In this document: piece after piece, positions 25,070 through 34,572 of the stretch
Position numbering within the stretch: the stretch's first letter is position 1
Layout of the letters: every line of letters starts with the position of its first letter
Assembly (NCBI RefSeq): GCF_023094165.1
Contig: NZ_JALMDK010000013.1
Span: 1-64,000 of the forward strand
Direction: 5' to 3'
DNA from: Crossiella sp. S99.2
GTDB lineage: Bacteria > Actinomycetota > Actinomycetes > Mycobacteriales > Pseudonocardiaceae
Length of the DNA: 64,000 nucleotides
Program-made: the position numbers and the translations under genes
Notes under the pieces: generated by a model
Told to the model about the DNA's origin: nothing
Databases searched by the model: none
Seen by the model: only the letters and a program-made list of their open reading frames with translations

Positions 25070-25816
25070 ATGCACCGGAACACAGCAGGCGGCCAGGTCG
25101 CCGTGGGCGTGGCGGACGTGGTCAAGACCTATGGGCGTGGCGAGACCGCGGTACGGGCCCTGGATCACGTCTCTCTCGACCTCCCGGCCCGCCGGTTCAC
25201 CGCGATCATGGGCCCCTCCGGCTCCGGCAAGTCCACCCTGCTGCACTGCCTGGCCGGACTGGACACAGTGGACTCCGGCCAGGTCCGGATTGGACAGATC
25301 TTGCTCAACGGCCTCTCCGACGCCGAGCTGACCAGGGTGCGGCGGGACCGGATCGGGTTCGTCTTCCAGTCCTTCAACCTGCTGCCCACGCTGAGCGCCG
25401 AGGACAACATCCTGCTCGGCCTGCGCCTGGCCGGACGCACTCCGGATCGGTCCTGGGTGGACACGGTGATCACCGCGCTCGGCCTGCGGGACCGGCTGCG
25501 GCACAAACCGGGTGAGCTGTCCGGCGGTCAGCAACAGCGGGTGGCCATCGCCCGTGCCCTGGCCGGCCGCCCGGAGGTGATCTTCGCCGACGAGCCCACC
25601 GGCAGCCTGGACTCCCGCTCGGGCGCGGAGGTGCTGGGCTTCCTGCGGATGTCGGTGCGGGAACTCGGCCAGACCGTGGTCATGGTCACGCACGACCCGG
25701 TCGCCGCGGCGCACGCCGATCACGGGGTGCTGCTGGCCGACGGCCGGGTCGCCCGGCACCTGCCCTGCCCGACCGCGGACACCGTGCTGGCCGCGCTGGC
25801 CGGACTGGGGGCGTGA
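25070..25816 (+). CDS. MacB/LolD-type ABC transporter ATP-binding protein
   Basis: A 248-residue ATPase: Walker A GPSGSGKST (about 45-53), Q-loop FVFQSFNLLP, signature ELSGGQQQRVAIARAL, Walker B VIFADEPTGSLD and switch His in MVTHDP. The FQSFNLLPTLSAEDN block is characteristic of the lipoprotein/antimicrobial peptide exporter subfamily. It drives the FtsX-like permease encoded next, with which it overlaps by four bases. Confidence 0.92.
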   Translation: MHRNTAGGQVAVGVADVVKTYGRGETAVRALDHVSLDLPARRFTAIMGPSGSGKSTLLHCLAGLDTVDSGQVRIGQILLNGLSDAELTRVRRDRIGFVFQSFNLLPTLSAEDNILLGLRLAGRTPDRSWVDTVITALGLRDRLRHKPGELSGGQQQRVAIARALAGRPEVIFADEPTGSLDSRSGAEVLGFLRMSVRELGQTVVMVTHDPVAAAHADHGVLLADGRVARHLPCPTADTVLAALAGLGA

Positions 25817-28314
25817 TGCTGCGCACCGTCCTTTCCGGACTCAAGGCCCGCCCGGCCCGGCTGCTGCTCTCCGCGGTGGCCATCGCACTCGGCGTGGCCT
25901 TCGTCGCCGGTTCACTGGTGCTGTCCGACGCGGTCTCCGCCGGACTGCGTGACGCGGTAGCCGTGCACCTGCGGGGCGCGGACGCCACCATCACCAGCGC
26001 CGGCAACGCCGAACTCGACGACGCCCTGCTGGCCAAGGTGCGCACGACTCCCGGCGTGGCCGCGGCGGAAGGCCGGGCCTTCGCCAGCGCACCGCTACGC
26101 GATGCCACCGGTCGCCTCCAGGACGCGGGCGCGATGGCCCTGCCCGCCGACGAACGCCTGCGCCCGTTCGACCTGGCCGAGGGCCGTTTTCCCAGTGCCG
26201 CCAACGAAATCGCCATGGCCAGTGGCACGGCGGCGGACTTCCGGCTCGGCCAGCCGATCACCGTGGTCGACCAGAACGGCGGCCCGCACACCTTCACCCT
26301 GGTCGGCACCTTCCGCAGACCCACCGACGCCGGAATCGGCGCGCCCCAGCTTGTCCTCGCACCCGAGGGCCTGCGTGAACTCGGCCCGCCCAGCGGCTAC
26401 GGCGAGATCATGGTGCGCACGGCGGGAGTGAGTCCGGCGGCACTGGTCGCCGAGTTGAAAAAGTCTGTGGGTGGCCGGGGCATCAACGTGGTGACCGGCA
26501 AGGAAGCCGCCGGGAAGCTGCTGAGCCAGGCTGCCTCGGATTCGGCCCGGCTGACCGGCTTCTTCACCGCCTTCGCCGCGCTGGCCATGGTGGTGGCCGC
26601 ACTGGTGATCGCCAACTCCTTCACCATCCTGCTCGCCCAGCGCGCCCGCGAACTGGCCCTGCTGCGCTGTGTCGGCGCCGGTCGCCGCCAGGTGTTCACC
26701 AGCGTGCTGGCCGAGGCTTCAGTGGTGGGCCTGATCGCCTCGGTGCTGGGCCTGTTCGGCGGACTCGGCGTGGCCGCGGCCCTCCAGGCGCTCACCGGCG
26801 GCCCCGAGTCCGGCGTCTACCTGCCGCTCAGCCCGCGCACGATCCTGGCCGCCCTGGCCATCGGCGTGCTGGTCACCGTGCTCGCCTCGGCCTTCCCAGC
26901 CTGGACCGCCACCCGCATTCCCCCGGTGGCCGCCCTGCGCACCCAGGTCGAAGGCAGGTCGGCCCGCGCCGGACGCCCACGCGCCGTGCTCGCGATCATC
27001 CTGCTCCTGCTCGGCCTCGGCACGGGCGCCCTGGCCCTGGGTGCCGAGGTCGAAACCGGCGCCACGCTAACCGTCATCGCCACGGTCGCCCTGCTGAGCG
27101 CGGCGATGACGGCGGGCCCACTGCTGGCCGGTCCGGTGGTGCGCGCGCTGGGTGCGCTCACCACACCGCTACTGGGTCAGTCCGCGAAGCTGGCCGCGCT
27201 CAACGCCGATCGCAACCCCAAGCGCACCGCGGCCAGCGCCGCCGCGCTCACCCTCGGTCTCGCCGTGGTTTCCCTGGTCACCACCGTCACCGCGGGCGTG
27301 CAGGCAGGCCAGTCCCGCGGCCTGGACCGGCAACTCGGCGCGGATTTCGTCATCACCTCGGTCCTGTCCCTGCGACCGCTGCCCGCCGACCTGGCGAACA
27401 CCCTCGCCGCGGCGCCCGGGGTCGCCGCCGTCGCACCTCGCCGTTCGTTCAACGGCAACCTCGGCAGCCACGGCGTGTACTCGATGACCGCGGTGCGCGG
27501 CAACGCCCTCGGCACCCTGCTGCGCCCCGCCGCGCTGTCCGGCCGGGTAGACCGGCTCGACCCCGGCGAACTGGCCATCAGCGCCCAGCTCGCCAAGGAG
27601 ACCGGCCTCGCCGTCGGGGACACCGTGCAGGCCGGCCCACGCGCGAAACCGGTGCAGCTCAAGGTAATCGGCGTCTACGACGGCGTCCGGATCCCTGGCG
27701 CGGACCTCGGCCTGGCCCTGGTCGACCTCACCCAGCAGTCCACGGTCGCCCTGGATGACACCAGCCACGAGGACAGCCTGCTGCTCGCCCTCACCCCGGG
27801 AACCAGCCCCGGCCAGGTCCGCCCGGCCCTGGACCAGGCCATGACCACCGCTCCGCTGGCCCGGCTGAGCGATGTCGGCGAACTCAAGGAACAACTCGCC
27901 GCACCCCTGCGCCGCACCCTGGACCTGTTGTGGGCGCTGACCGCGCTCTCGGTGCTGATCGCCTTCGCCGGGATCGCCAACACGCTCTCGCTGTCCGTGC
28001 TGGAACGCACCAGGGAATCCGCGCTGCTGCGTGCCCTCGGCCTGAGCCGGGCCGGTCTGGCCGGTTCGCTCGCGGTGGAGTCGGTGTTCGTCGCCCTGTT
28101 CGGCGCGGCCACCGGCCTGCTGCTCGGCCTGGCTCCCGCCTGGCTGCTCACCAGGGTGGCCGGCACCGAGGCCCAGCCGGTGCTGTTCACCCTGCCCTGG
28201 GACCGGCTCGCGGTACTGCTCGCGGCCGCCCTGCTGGCGGCCCCGCTGGCCGCGCTGATCCCGGCCCGGCGGGCGGCCCGGGTCTCGCTCACCGCCGGAA
28301 TGGCCCCGTCCTGA
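25813..28314 (+). CDS. FtsX-like ABC permease (duplicated 4+4 TM type)
   Basis: An 833-residue permease with an N-terminal membrane segment (residues 15-35), a large extracytoplasmic MacB-PCD-like domain, an FtsX domain (about 245-370), a short central membrane pair, a second extracytoplasmic domain and a second FtsX domain (about 705-825). Each FtsX half has the family block (RELALLRCVGAGRRQV and RESALLRALGLSRAGL). This long form exports or extracts hydrophobic or peptide substrates, using mechanical transmission rather than translocating through the membrane. GTG 25813 or the adjacent ATG 25816 may be used. Confidence 0.9.
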   Translation: MMLRTVLSGLKARPARLLLSAVAIALGVAFVAGSLVLSDAVSAGLRDAVAVHLRGADATITSAGNAELDDALLAKVRTTPGVAAAEGRAFASAPLRDATGRLQDAGAMALPADERLRPFDLAEGRFPSAANEIAMASGTAADFRLGQPITVVDQNGGPHTFTLVGTFRRPTDAGIGAPQLVLAPEGLRELGPPSGYGEIMVRTAGVSPAALVAELKKSVGGRGINVVTGKEAAGKLLSQAASDSARLTGFFTAFAALAMVVAALVIANSFTILLAQRARELALLRCVGAGRRQVFTSVLAEASVVGLIASVLGLFGGLGVAAALQALTGGPESGVYLPLSPRTILAALAIGVLVTVLASAFPAWTATRIPPVAALRTQVEGRSARAGRPRAVLAIILLLLGLGTGALALGAEVETGATLTVIATVALLSAAMTAGPLLAGPVVRALGALTTPLLGQSAKLAALNADRNPKRTAASAAALTLGLAVVSLVTTVTAGVQAGQSRGLDRQLGADFVITSVLSLRPLPADLANTLAAAPGVAAVAPRRSFNGNLGSHGVYSMTAVRGNALGTLLRPAALSGRVDRLDPGELAISAQLAKETGLAVGDTVQAGPRAKPVQLKVIGVYDGVRIPGADLGLALVDLTQQSTVALDDTSHEDSLLLALTPGTSPGQVRPALDQAMTTAPLARLSDVGELKEQLAAPLRRTLDLLWALTALSVLIAFAGIANTLSLSVLERTRESALLRALGLSRAGLAGSLAVESVFVALFGAATGLLLGLAPAWLLTRVAGTEAQPVLFTLPWDRLAVLLAAALLAAPLAALIPARRAARVSLTAGMAPS

Positions 28315-28326
28315 CCGCCATCCCGC

Positions 28327-28872
28327 TCACGACCTGGCCGCCGCCCGCAGTTCGGCGAACGCGGCGGCCAGGTCCGCGGCCTGGTAATGCGCGTTCAGCC
28401 CACTCGGATTGGGCAGCACCCACAACCGCGAGCCGCCGATCAGCTCCGGCTGCGGCCCCATCACCGCCTTGGGCCTGCCAAACCCGCCCCGGTAGGCCGA
28501 AATCCCGGCCACCGCAACAAACTTCGGCGCGTACCGCTGCGCCCGCTCGGTCAGTGCCAGCGCCCCGGCCAGCAGCTCGTCCTTGGTCAGCTCGTCCGCG
28601 CGGGCGGTGGTGCGGGCGACCACGTTGGTGATGCCCAGCCCGTACTCCAGTAGTTCCAGCTGCTCACTCGGATGCAGTTGCCGCGGGGTGAAGCCGGCGC
28701 GGTGCAGGGTGGGCCAGAACCGGTTGCCCGGCCGGGCGAAGTGATGGCCGGTGGCGCCGGAGTACAGGCCGGGATTGATGCCGCAGAACAACACCGCCAG
28801 GCCCGGCGCGATCACATCGGGCAGGGTCCTGGTGGTCGCGGCGGCTAGCTCGGCCGCGGTCGGGGTGGCCAC
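28327..28872 (-). CDS. mug: G/U mismatch-specific DNA glycosylase (Mug family)
   Basis: A 181-residue base-excision repair enzyme removing uracil or alkylated cytosine derivatives mispaired with guanine. The catalytic-loop motif GINPGLYSG (about 31-39, catalytic Asn33) and the intercalation motif NPSGLNAHY (near 154-162) are both present, and the length matches the family. It is convergent with the ABC permease (12 bases apart) and 18 bases downstream of the ROK regulator on the same strand, so it may be read from the ROK transcript. Confidence 0.88.
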   Translation of the reverse strand: MATPTAAELAAATTRTLPDVIAPGLAVLFCGINPGLYSGATGHHFARPGNRFWPTLHRAGFTPRQLHPSEQLELLEYGLGITNVVARTTARADELTKDELLAGALALTERAQRYAPKFVAVAGISAYRGGFGRPKAVMGPQPELIGGSRLWVLPNPSGLNAHYQAADLAAAFAELRAAARS

Positions 28873-28890
28873 GCCGAAGGACTTTACCCG

Positions 28891-30078
28891 TCAGCCCGCC
28901 GGGATGGCCGCACCGAACAACTCGTCCCGCACCTGACCCAGCCCGAGGTCCAGCGCGCCGGCGAGCACCGGGTTTCCCTCCACAGTGGACAGTCGCAGCG
29001 GCGGTCGCGGGATGGTCAGCGCGTGCAGCTCCAGCTCCACCAGTTCCCGCAACACTTCCCCGCCGGCCAGCGCCAGCCCACCGGCCAGCACGATCAGCCC
29101 GGGGTCCAGCACCGCGGTGATCTCGGCCAGCCCCACCGCCAACCGCTCGGCGACCTCCCGCAACCCGGTCGTCGCCGCCGCATCGCCCGCCACCGCCTGC
29201 CGGGCCGCATTCGCCACCGCCTGCCGAAAGTCCGGTGCGCTGATCCCGTGCCCGGCCAGCAACTTCTGGATCGCGGGACCACCGGCCAGCGCCTGATATC
29301 CGTGGTGGCCGAACCGGCCCACCTCACGGGCGGTGGGCGCGCCGGGCGCGGGCAGGTAGCCGACCTCGCCGGAGCCGCCGGTGGCCCCGCGATGCAGCCG
29401 GCCGCCGAGCATCAGCGCCGCACCCAGGCCCTCATCGGCCCACAGCAGCACAAAATCCGGACTGCCCGCGGCGGCGCCGTGCGCCTGTTCGGCCAGCGCG
29501 ACCAGGTTGACGTCGTTCTCCACCACCACCGGCACGCCGAGCGCCTGACTCAGACTCGGGGCCAGGTCGGGGATCTGCCAGCCCGGCATGTCCTCGTCGG
29601 TGGCGTAATCGAGGCGCCCGGTGGCCGGATTGACCGCGCCCTGCACGCCGATGACCAGGCGGTCCAGCTCGCCCGGCGGGTCGGCGGCGGCCAGCGCGGC
29701 GCGCAGCCGGGTGACCGGGTCCGGCGTGGGTCCGGTCGCGGGCAGGGTGGCCGCGCCGATGACGGTGCCGGTCAGGTCGGCGATCTGGACCTCGACCCGC
29801 TCCGGGGTCACGTCCATCGCGGCCACCTGGGCCGCGGCCGGGTTGATCCGGTACGCCTCCGCGCTACGGCCGGTGCGGCCGCTACGGACGCCGTCGCTGA
29901 TGACGAGGCCGATCTCCTGCAGCCGGGCCAGCAACTGGGAGGCGGTGGGCTTGGACAGCCCGGTCAGCGCGACGATCTGCGGCCGGGTCAGCGAACCGGA
30001 TTCCAGCAGCGCGCGCAGGGTGGCGCGGTCGTTGATCGCCCGCATCAGGCTCGGCGTACCCCGGACAGGACTGCTCAT
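28891..30078 (-). CDS. ROK-family transcriptional regulator
   Basis: A 395-residue repressor of the NagC/XylR type: N-terminal winged helix (LTRPQIVALTGLSKPTASQLLARL, residues 28-55), then a sugar-kinase-like ROK domain with GVQGAVNP, a degenerate ATP-binding region and WADEGLGAALMLGG. The zinc-binding CXCGXXGC motif of ROK kinases is absent, in keeping with a pure regulator. It diverges from the secreted beta-helix gene at 30297, whose promoter region carries inverted repeats, so sugar-responsive control of that gene is likely. Confidence 0.88.
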   Translation of the reverse strand: MSSPVRGTPSLMRAINDRATLRALLESGSLTRPQIVALTGLSKPTASQLLARLQEIGLVISDGVRSGRTGRSAEAYRINPAAAQVAAMDVTPERVEVQIADLTGTVIGAATLPATGPTPDPVTRLRAALAAADPPGELDRLVIGVQGAVNPATGRLDYATDEDMPGWQIPDLAPSLSQALGVPVVVENDVNLVALAEQAHGAAAGSPDFVLLWADEGLGAALMLGGRLHRGATGGSGEVGYLPAPGAPTAREVGRFGHHGYQALAGGPAIQKLLAGHGISAPDFRQAVANAARQAVAGDAAATTGLREVAERLAVGLAEITAVLDPGLIVLAGGLALAGGEVLRELVELELHALTIPRPPLRLSTVEGNPVLAGALDLGLGQVRDELFGAAIPAG

Positions 30079-30164
30079 GACACCTCCGGAGTAAAGAACC
30101 CTTACTTACTGAACAGTACGGAGAACTGCGTTAATCGGTCAAGCGCAATGGTTTGCACGACCCC

Positions 30165-30212
30165 TTGCCCTGTGCGTTCTCGTGGAGTTAGGATAGTTTC
30201 CTTACTATTCCT
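30165..30212 (+). promoter_or_regulatory. Promoter with overlapping inverted repeat upstream of the beta-helix gene
   Basis: TTGCCC (30165-30170), 18-base spacer, TAGGAT (30189-30194) make a plausible vegetative promoter. An imperfect inverted repeat AGGATAGT (30190-30197) / ACTATTCCT (30204-30212) overlaps the -10, and a second one AGTAA-N7-TTACT (30090-30106) lies just before the ROK gene. The AT-rich, symmetric elements in an otherwise GC-rich gap suit ROK operators. The rest of 30107-30164 shows nothing further. Confidence 0.45.
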
Positions 30213-30296
30213 ACCGCTTTCACCTGAACTGTCGCCTGAACGTCTCGCCGCCAACGACGCCCTGCCCCGTCGAAACGAGATCTGTCAGGAGCAACA

Positions 30297-33278
30297 ATGT
30301 TGCGTCTCACCAGGCTGTCGCCCGCGGGTCACTCCGCACGGCGACGCCGCCGCACGGCCGCGCTCACCGCGGCCGCGCTCGCGTTCAGCGGCCTGTCCGC
30401 CCTGGTCACCCCGCCCTCGGCCGGTGCCGCGGACGAATCCGGCGTCCAGGCCGCACTGCCCGATCTGACCAGCGCCAACCGCCGGGCCCCGATCTCCGGT
30501 CTGCCCGACTGGAGCAAGGCCGGCTACCGCGGCGGGGCCGCACTGCCCGGACCCGGCGAGATCAACCCGGACCCGGCGTGTCAGATCACCGCGAGCGAAC
30601 TGTCCACCCAGTACGGCGTCAAAACCGACGGCAGTGATGCCACCACCGGTCTGCAGAAGGCCATCGACGACATCCGGACCAGGTGCTCACCCCAGGCCGG
30701 CTACACCAAACTGTCCTCGATCACGCTGCCGGAGGGCCGGCTCACGGTCACCCGGCAACTCGGCGTGGACGCGGACTACCTGCTGCTCAAGGGCGCGGGC
30801 CGGGGCAAGACCACGCTGGTCTTCCGCCCGGACGCGAACACTCGTTACGACGCGCTGACCGAGGACGGCAGCGACTGGGACGAGGACGGCATGGTGCACG
30901 GCGCGGGCAAGGGCGGCTGGATGTGGCCCGGCCGCGGCCTGCTCCGGGTGCAGACCCGTGAGGTCTCACCCAAGTACGCCGCCGATCACAAGTCGGCTCC
31001 GGCCAACCGCAAGGACATCTTCGAGGGCAGCATCAACCAGCACTGGGCCTCCGGGATTCCGCTGCGCGAGGGTTCGGCCCTGGGCGCGAACCAGATCAAG
31101 CTGGCCAAGAACGCCGACATCAGCAAGTTCAAAGTCGGCGGCTACCTGTGGGTGGGCGCGGCCAACACGATCAAGTTCTACCAGCAGCAGACCGTGACCA
31201 ACACCGCGCAGTACCTGAACCTGCATATGCGGCAACAGATCTTCCAGATCACGGCGGTGAACTCCAGTACCAAGGACCTCACCATCGACAAGCCCCTGGA
31301 GTACGACCTGCCGTTGAACTCCACCGCCGACGGCTCAGCAGCCATCGGCGGCACCACCTACCCGAGCCGGGTCACCCCGCTCAAGGTGGTGCAGGGCGTG
31401 GGCATCGAGGACCTGACCATCACCCAGGAACTCAATGGCATGCCCAAGCACGGCGGCGGCACCTACAACGTGACCAAGGCCGACGCCACCCAGAACTACG
31501 GCAACGTGGCGCCCGAGTACGAGATGCACGGCATCGTGCTCAAGTGGGCGGCCAACACCTGGATCCGCCGGGTGGGCGCGGAGATGACCGGCTCGCACCC
31601 GATCGTCACCGAGAGCGCCAAGAACATCCAGGTGCAAGAGTCCTATTTGGACGGTTCCTGGAACAAGGGCAAGGGCGGCAACGGCTACTTCCGCGGCTCC
31701 CGGGTGTGGGATTCGCTGTATGCCTACAACACCACCCGCAACCTGCGGCACTTCACCTTCCAGTGGTCGGCTTCCAACAACGTGGTCGTGGGCAACGACT
31801 TCGACTCCGACCTCAACGTGCACGGCGGCTGGGAACGCCGCAACCTGTTCGAGAACAACAAGGTGACCGTGCCGTTCGAGCACGCCTCCAAGAACTGCAA
31901 GAGCAACTGCGGGGAAGAGGGCGGCGGCGCGCCGGATGACTCCACCTGGTACCCGATCTGGTGGGCGGCCGGCCCCAAGGCGGCCAAGTGGTCGGGCTCC
32001 AGCGGTCCGCAGAACGTCTTCTATAACAACGAGATGAGCAAGCAGACCGTCAAGGGCGGGGCCTTCCAGCCCTACTACGGCGATCGGCAGCGGATCTACC
32101 AGTTCGGCAGCGACGCCGCGGACGCCAGCAAGTTCAAGCACCTCAGCGTCGGCAGCACCACCATCCCGGACTGGGCGAGCAAGGAGACGGTGGACTTCAC
32201 CAAGTCCAACAACGGGGTCAACGCCTCCCGCACTGACTCCTCCGGCTCTCTGTTCCTGAAGAACCCGGGCCGCAGCACGGTGTTCGGCGCCGAGGCGGCG
32301 CAGGGAACCCTGGTGGACGTCTCCACCGCGGAACAGCTCAAAACCGCGCTGGCCAACGCCAAACCGGGCGACACGATCAAGCTGGCCGCCGGTGAGTACC
32401 GCGGTTCGTTCGTGACCCAGAAGGCGGGCACCGCCGCCGCCCGGATCACCCTGACCGGCCCGGCCACCGCGGTGCTGATCAACGACGGCCCCTCCGGCAC
32501 CGCGCCGTCCTGCCCCGTCCCGACGGCGGGCTGGGACTCCGGCTACGGCCTGTGGCTGCACAACGCGCCCTACTGGAACCTGACCGGCTTCACGGTCAAG
32601 GACGCCAAGAAGGGCATCATCCTGGACAACTCCCACCACGTCACCCTGGACAAGGTCTACGTGCACCACGTGGACGAGGAAGCAGTGCACTTCCGGCGCT
32701 CCTCGGCCGACGGCGTGATCAAGAACTCCAGGATCACCCACGCCGGCCTGGTGCAGCCCAGCTACGGCGAGGGCGTCTACATCGGCTCGGCCGGCTCGAA
32801 CTGGAAGTGCCACGGCAACACCGGTGGCGCGGACCGCTCGGACCGGGTCAGCGTGCTGGACAACGAGATCGGGCCCGAGGTGGCGGCCGAGCACATCGAC
32901 GTCAAGGAGGGCACCAGCGCCGGAGTGATCCGCGGCAACAAGTTCAACGGCACCGGCATCAAGGGCCAGAACTCCGCGGACTCCTGGATCGATGTGAAGG
33001 GCACCGGTTACCTGATCGAGAACAACACCGGCACCTTCGCCAAGCCCGGCGTCTTCGCCAACGGCTACGAAACGCACAACCCGTCCAGCAGCCCGTCCTT
33101 CCCGAACGGCTGCGGCAACACCTGGCGCGGCAACAAGTCCGACCTCGGCGGGGTGGGCAAGTACGCCATCTACATCCCGTCGGTGTCCAAGTGCTCGGCC
33201 AACCCGAACGTCGTGCACGCCTCGAACACGGTCACCGGCGCCACCACCGGCCTGACCAACATCAAGGTCACCCCGTAA
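30297..33278 (+). CDS. Giant secreted protein with two right-handed beta-helix domains
   Basis: A 993-residue extracellular protein: signal peptide (about 1-45), an N-terminal pectate-lyase-3-like helix beginning at YGVKTDGSDATTGLQKAIDD (about 110-600) and a second, distinct beta-helix starting at VDVSTAEQLKTALANAKPGDTIKLAAG (about 670-990) with NosD/PbH1-type repeats such as IILDNSHHVTLDKVYVHHV. Such folds bind or cleave acidic polysaccharides, but catalytic residues could not be assigned by eye. AGGAG lies six bases before the ATG. Divergent from the ROK regulator, followed by a strong bidirectional terminator. Confidence 0.75.
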   Translation: MLRLTRLSPAGHSARRRRRTAALTAAALAFSGLSALVTPPSAGAADESGVQAALPDLTSANRRAPISGLPDWSKAGYRGGAALPGPGEINPDPACQITASELSTQYGVKTDGSDATTGLQKAIDDIRTRCSPQAGYTKLSSITLPEGRLTVTRQLGVDADYLLLKGAGRGKTTLVFRPDANTRYDALTEDGSDWDEDGMVHGAGKGGWMWPGRGLLRVQTREVSPKYAADHKSAPANRKDIFEGSINQHWASGIPLREGSALGANQIKLAKNADISKFKVGGYLWVGAANTIKFYQQQTVTNTAQYLNLHMRQQIFQITAVNSSTKDLTIDKPLEYDLPLNSTADGSAAIGGTTYPSRVTPLKVVQGVGIEDLTITQELNGMPKHGGGTYNVTKADATQNYGNVAPEYEMHGIVLKWAANTWIRRVGAEMTGSHPIVTESAKNIQVQESYLDGSWNKGKGGNGYFRGSRVWDSLYAYNTTRNLRHFTFQWSASNNVVVGNDFDSDLNVHGGWERRNLFENNKVTVPFEHASKNCKSNCGEEGGGAPDDSTWYPIWWAAGPKAAKWSGSSGPQNVFYNNEMSKQTVKGGAFQPYYGDRQRIYQFGSDAADASKFKHLSVGSTTIPDWASKETVDFTKSNNGVNASRTDSSGSLFLKNPGRSTVFGAEAAQGTLVDVSTAEQLKTALANAKPGDTIKLAAGEYRGSFVTQKAGTAAARITLTGPATAVLINDGPSGTAPSCPVPTAGWDSGYGLWLHNAPYWNLTGFTVKDAKKGIILDNSHHVTLDKVYVHHVDEEAVHFRRSSADGVIKNSRITHAGLVQPSYGEGVYIGSAGSNWKCHGNTGGADRSDRVSVLDNEIGPEVAAEHIDVKEGTSAGVIRGNKFNGTGIKGQNSADSWIDVKGTGYLIENNTGTFAKPGVFANGYETHNPSSSPSFPNGCGNTWRGNKSDLGGVGKYAIYIPSVSKCSANPNVVHASNTVTGATTGLTNIKVTP

Positions 33279-33287
33279 CACCCCTGC

Positions 33288-33336
33288 CCACGGCGCGGGG
33301 CCGGAACCCAGTGCTGGTTCCGGCCCCGCGCCGTGG
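33288..33336. terminator. 21-bp perfect-stem bidirectional terminator
   Basis: Arms of 21 bases (33288-33308 and 33316-33336, beginning CCACGGCGCGGGGCC) pair perfectly around the loop CAGTGCT, followed by TTTG. It separates convergent genes ending at 33278 and 33342 and is the longest perfect stem seen in the window. Confidence 0.85.
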
Positions 33337-33341
33337 TTTGC

Positions 33342-34571
33342 TCAGCCGCCGTAAGGCCCGTCGCTCTCCCCGATCACCGGCGGCGGCACGGTGAGCGTGT
33401 CCCCGAAGATGTCCTCGGTCTCGATCAGGTACTCCGGCCGCTGGTGCTCCTTGTCCTCCTCGCCCCGGCTGCCTGCGCCCCCGCCCATCGGCCCACCGGG
33501 GGTGCCCGCCGCGCCCCGCGTGCCGGCGCCGCCGGGTCCACCACGACCAGCTGCGCCGTGCGGGTCAGCGCCGATGCCCGCGGACCCACCGGGCCCGAAT
33601 CCCCGGCCAGCGCCGGAACCACCCGCACCGCCACTCCCCCGCGGCCCGAACCCGCCGCCACCACCGGCGCCGGCCCGGCCACCGCCGCTCCCGCCACCGG
33701 GCGGCTGTCCGCCGGGCGGGAGAATCCCGGGCGGTGGCACGGGAATCGGTAGCGGGCTCGGTCCGGGGAGCGGTCCGGGTCCGGGAATGGGTTGTGGCAG
33801 TGGGGGTCCGCCGACTGGGGGTGGTGCTGGGATGTTCCAGTCGTTGCGTACTTGGTCGTTGCCGGTGCTGCCCCCGCCTCCGCCGGTGGGGCCGCCGCCG
33901 GGTGGGTCCACGCGGCCGGGTTGTCCTGGTAGTCCGCGTGGTGGGTCGATTCGGCCTGGGTCGCGGCGGCCGGGGTCGACTTCGCCGGGGTTGCCGTTGC
34001 CGGTGTCCAGGGTCAGTTCGGGTTGGGGCTGGAACTGGTATTGGGGCAGGGCGTCCACGGTGCCCTGGGTGTTGCCGCGGTAGGACTCGAAGCGTTCCTG
34101 GTTACGCTTGAACGCCTCACCCTCGGCCCGCTTCGCTTTGTCGTAGTCGGTGTCCATCGGGTTGAAATCGTTCAGCCACGGCTTGTCGGGCACATCCGGC
34201 ACCTGTTCCATCGCCTGCTGCGCCCGCCGGGCGTGATCTCCCTGCGCCGCCACCTGGAGGGCGACGCTGTCGCAGACGCCTTTGGCCTGGGTGGCGATGG
34301 CCACGACGGGGGCGATCTTGTTCTGCATGGCGTCGGCGGCTTTGCCCTCGAAGGCAATCCGGCCCACCGACATGGCGTCGGTGATCAGCTGGGCCACGGC
34401 GTCGTAGCGTGTGCCGAGCTTGTTCCAGGAGTCTTTGTTGGCCTCGGTGGTGGGGCCGGTGCCTTTGACGCCTTGGTTGAAGTAGTCGTAGATGGTGCGG
34501 CCGTCGAAGGCTTGCGAGCGTGGCAGGCTGCCGTCCTTGCTGAACCCGATCATCCGGATGTGCTCACCCAT
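33342..34571 (-). CDS. PPE-like ESX-substrate family protein with Pro/Gly-rich tail
   Basis: A 409-residue protein with a helical N-terminal domain (about 1-165) of the PPE/WXG100-like type common in Pseudonocardiaceae (SWNKLGTRYDAVAQLITDAM, then FEGKAADAMQNKIAPVV), followed by a disordered region of about 220 residues dominated by Pro and Gly and an acidic end. Probably exported by a type VII system encoded elsewhere. ATG at 34571 is one base after the lipoprotein stop; the third gene of a three-gene cassette. A 15-base longer start is possible but would enter the preceding gene. Confidence 0.7.
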   Translation of the reverse strand: MGEHIRMIGFSKDGSLPRSQAFDGRTIYDYFNQGVKGTGPTTEANKDSWNKLGTRYDAVAQLITDAMSVGRIAFEGKAADAMQNKIAPVVAIATQAKGVCDSVALQVAAQGDHARRAQQAMEQVPDVPDKPWLNDFNPMDTDYDKAKRAEGEAFKRNQERFESYRGNTQGTVDALPQYQFQPQPELTLDTGNGNPGEVDPGRRDPGRIDPPRGLPGQPGRVDPPGGGPTGGGGGSTGNDQVRNDWNIPAPPPVGGPPLPQPIPGPGPLPGPSPLPIPVPPPGILPPGGQPPGGGSGGGRAGAGGGGGFGPRGSGGAGGSGAGRGFGPGGSAGIGADPHGAAGRGGPGGAGTRGAAGTPGGPMGGGAGSRGEEDKEHQRPEYLIETEDIFGDTLTVPPPVIGESDGPYGG

Positions 34572-34572
34572 G

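Noticed and set aside
30182..30215. IdeR box near the beta-helix gene (TTAGGATAG start)
   Set aside because: Only about half the positions match and the right half does not fit; the symmetry is better explained as a ROK-type operator.
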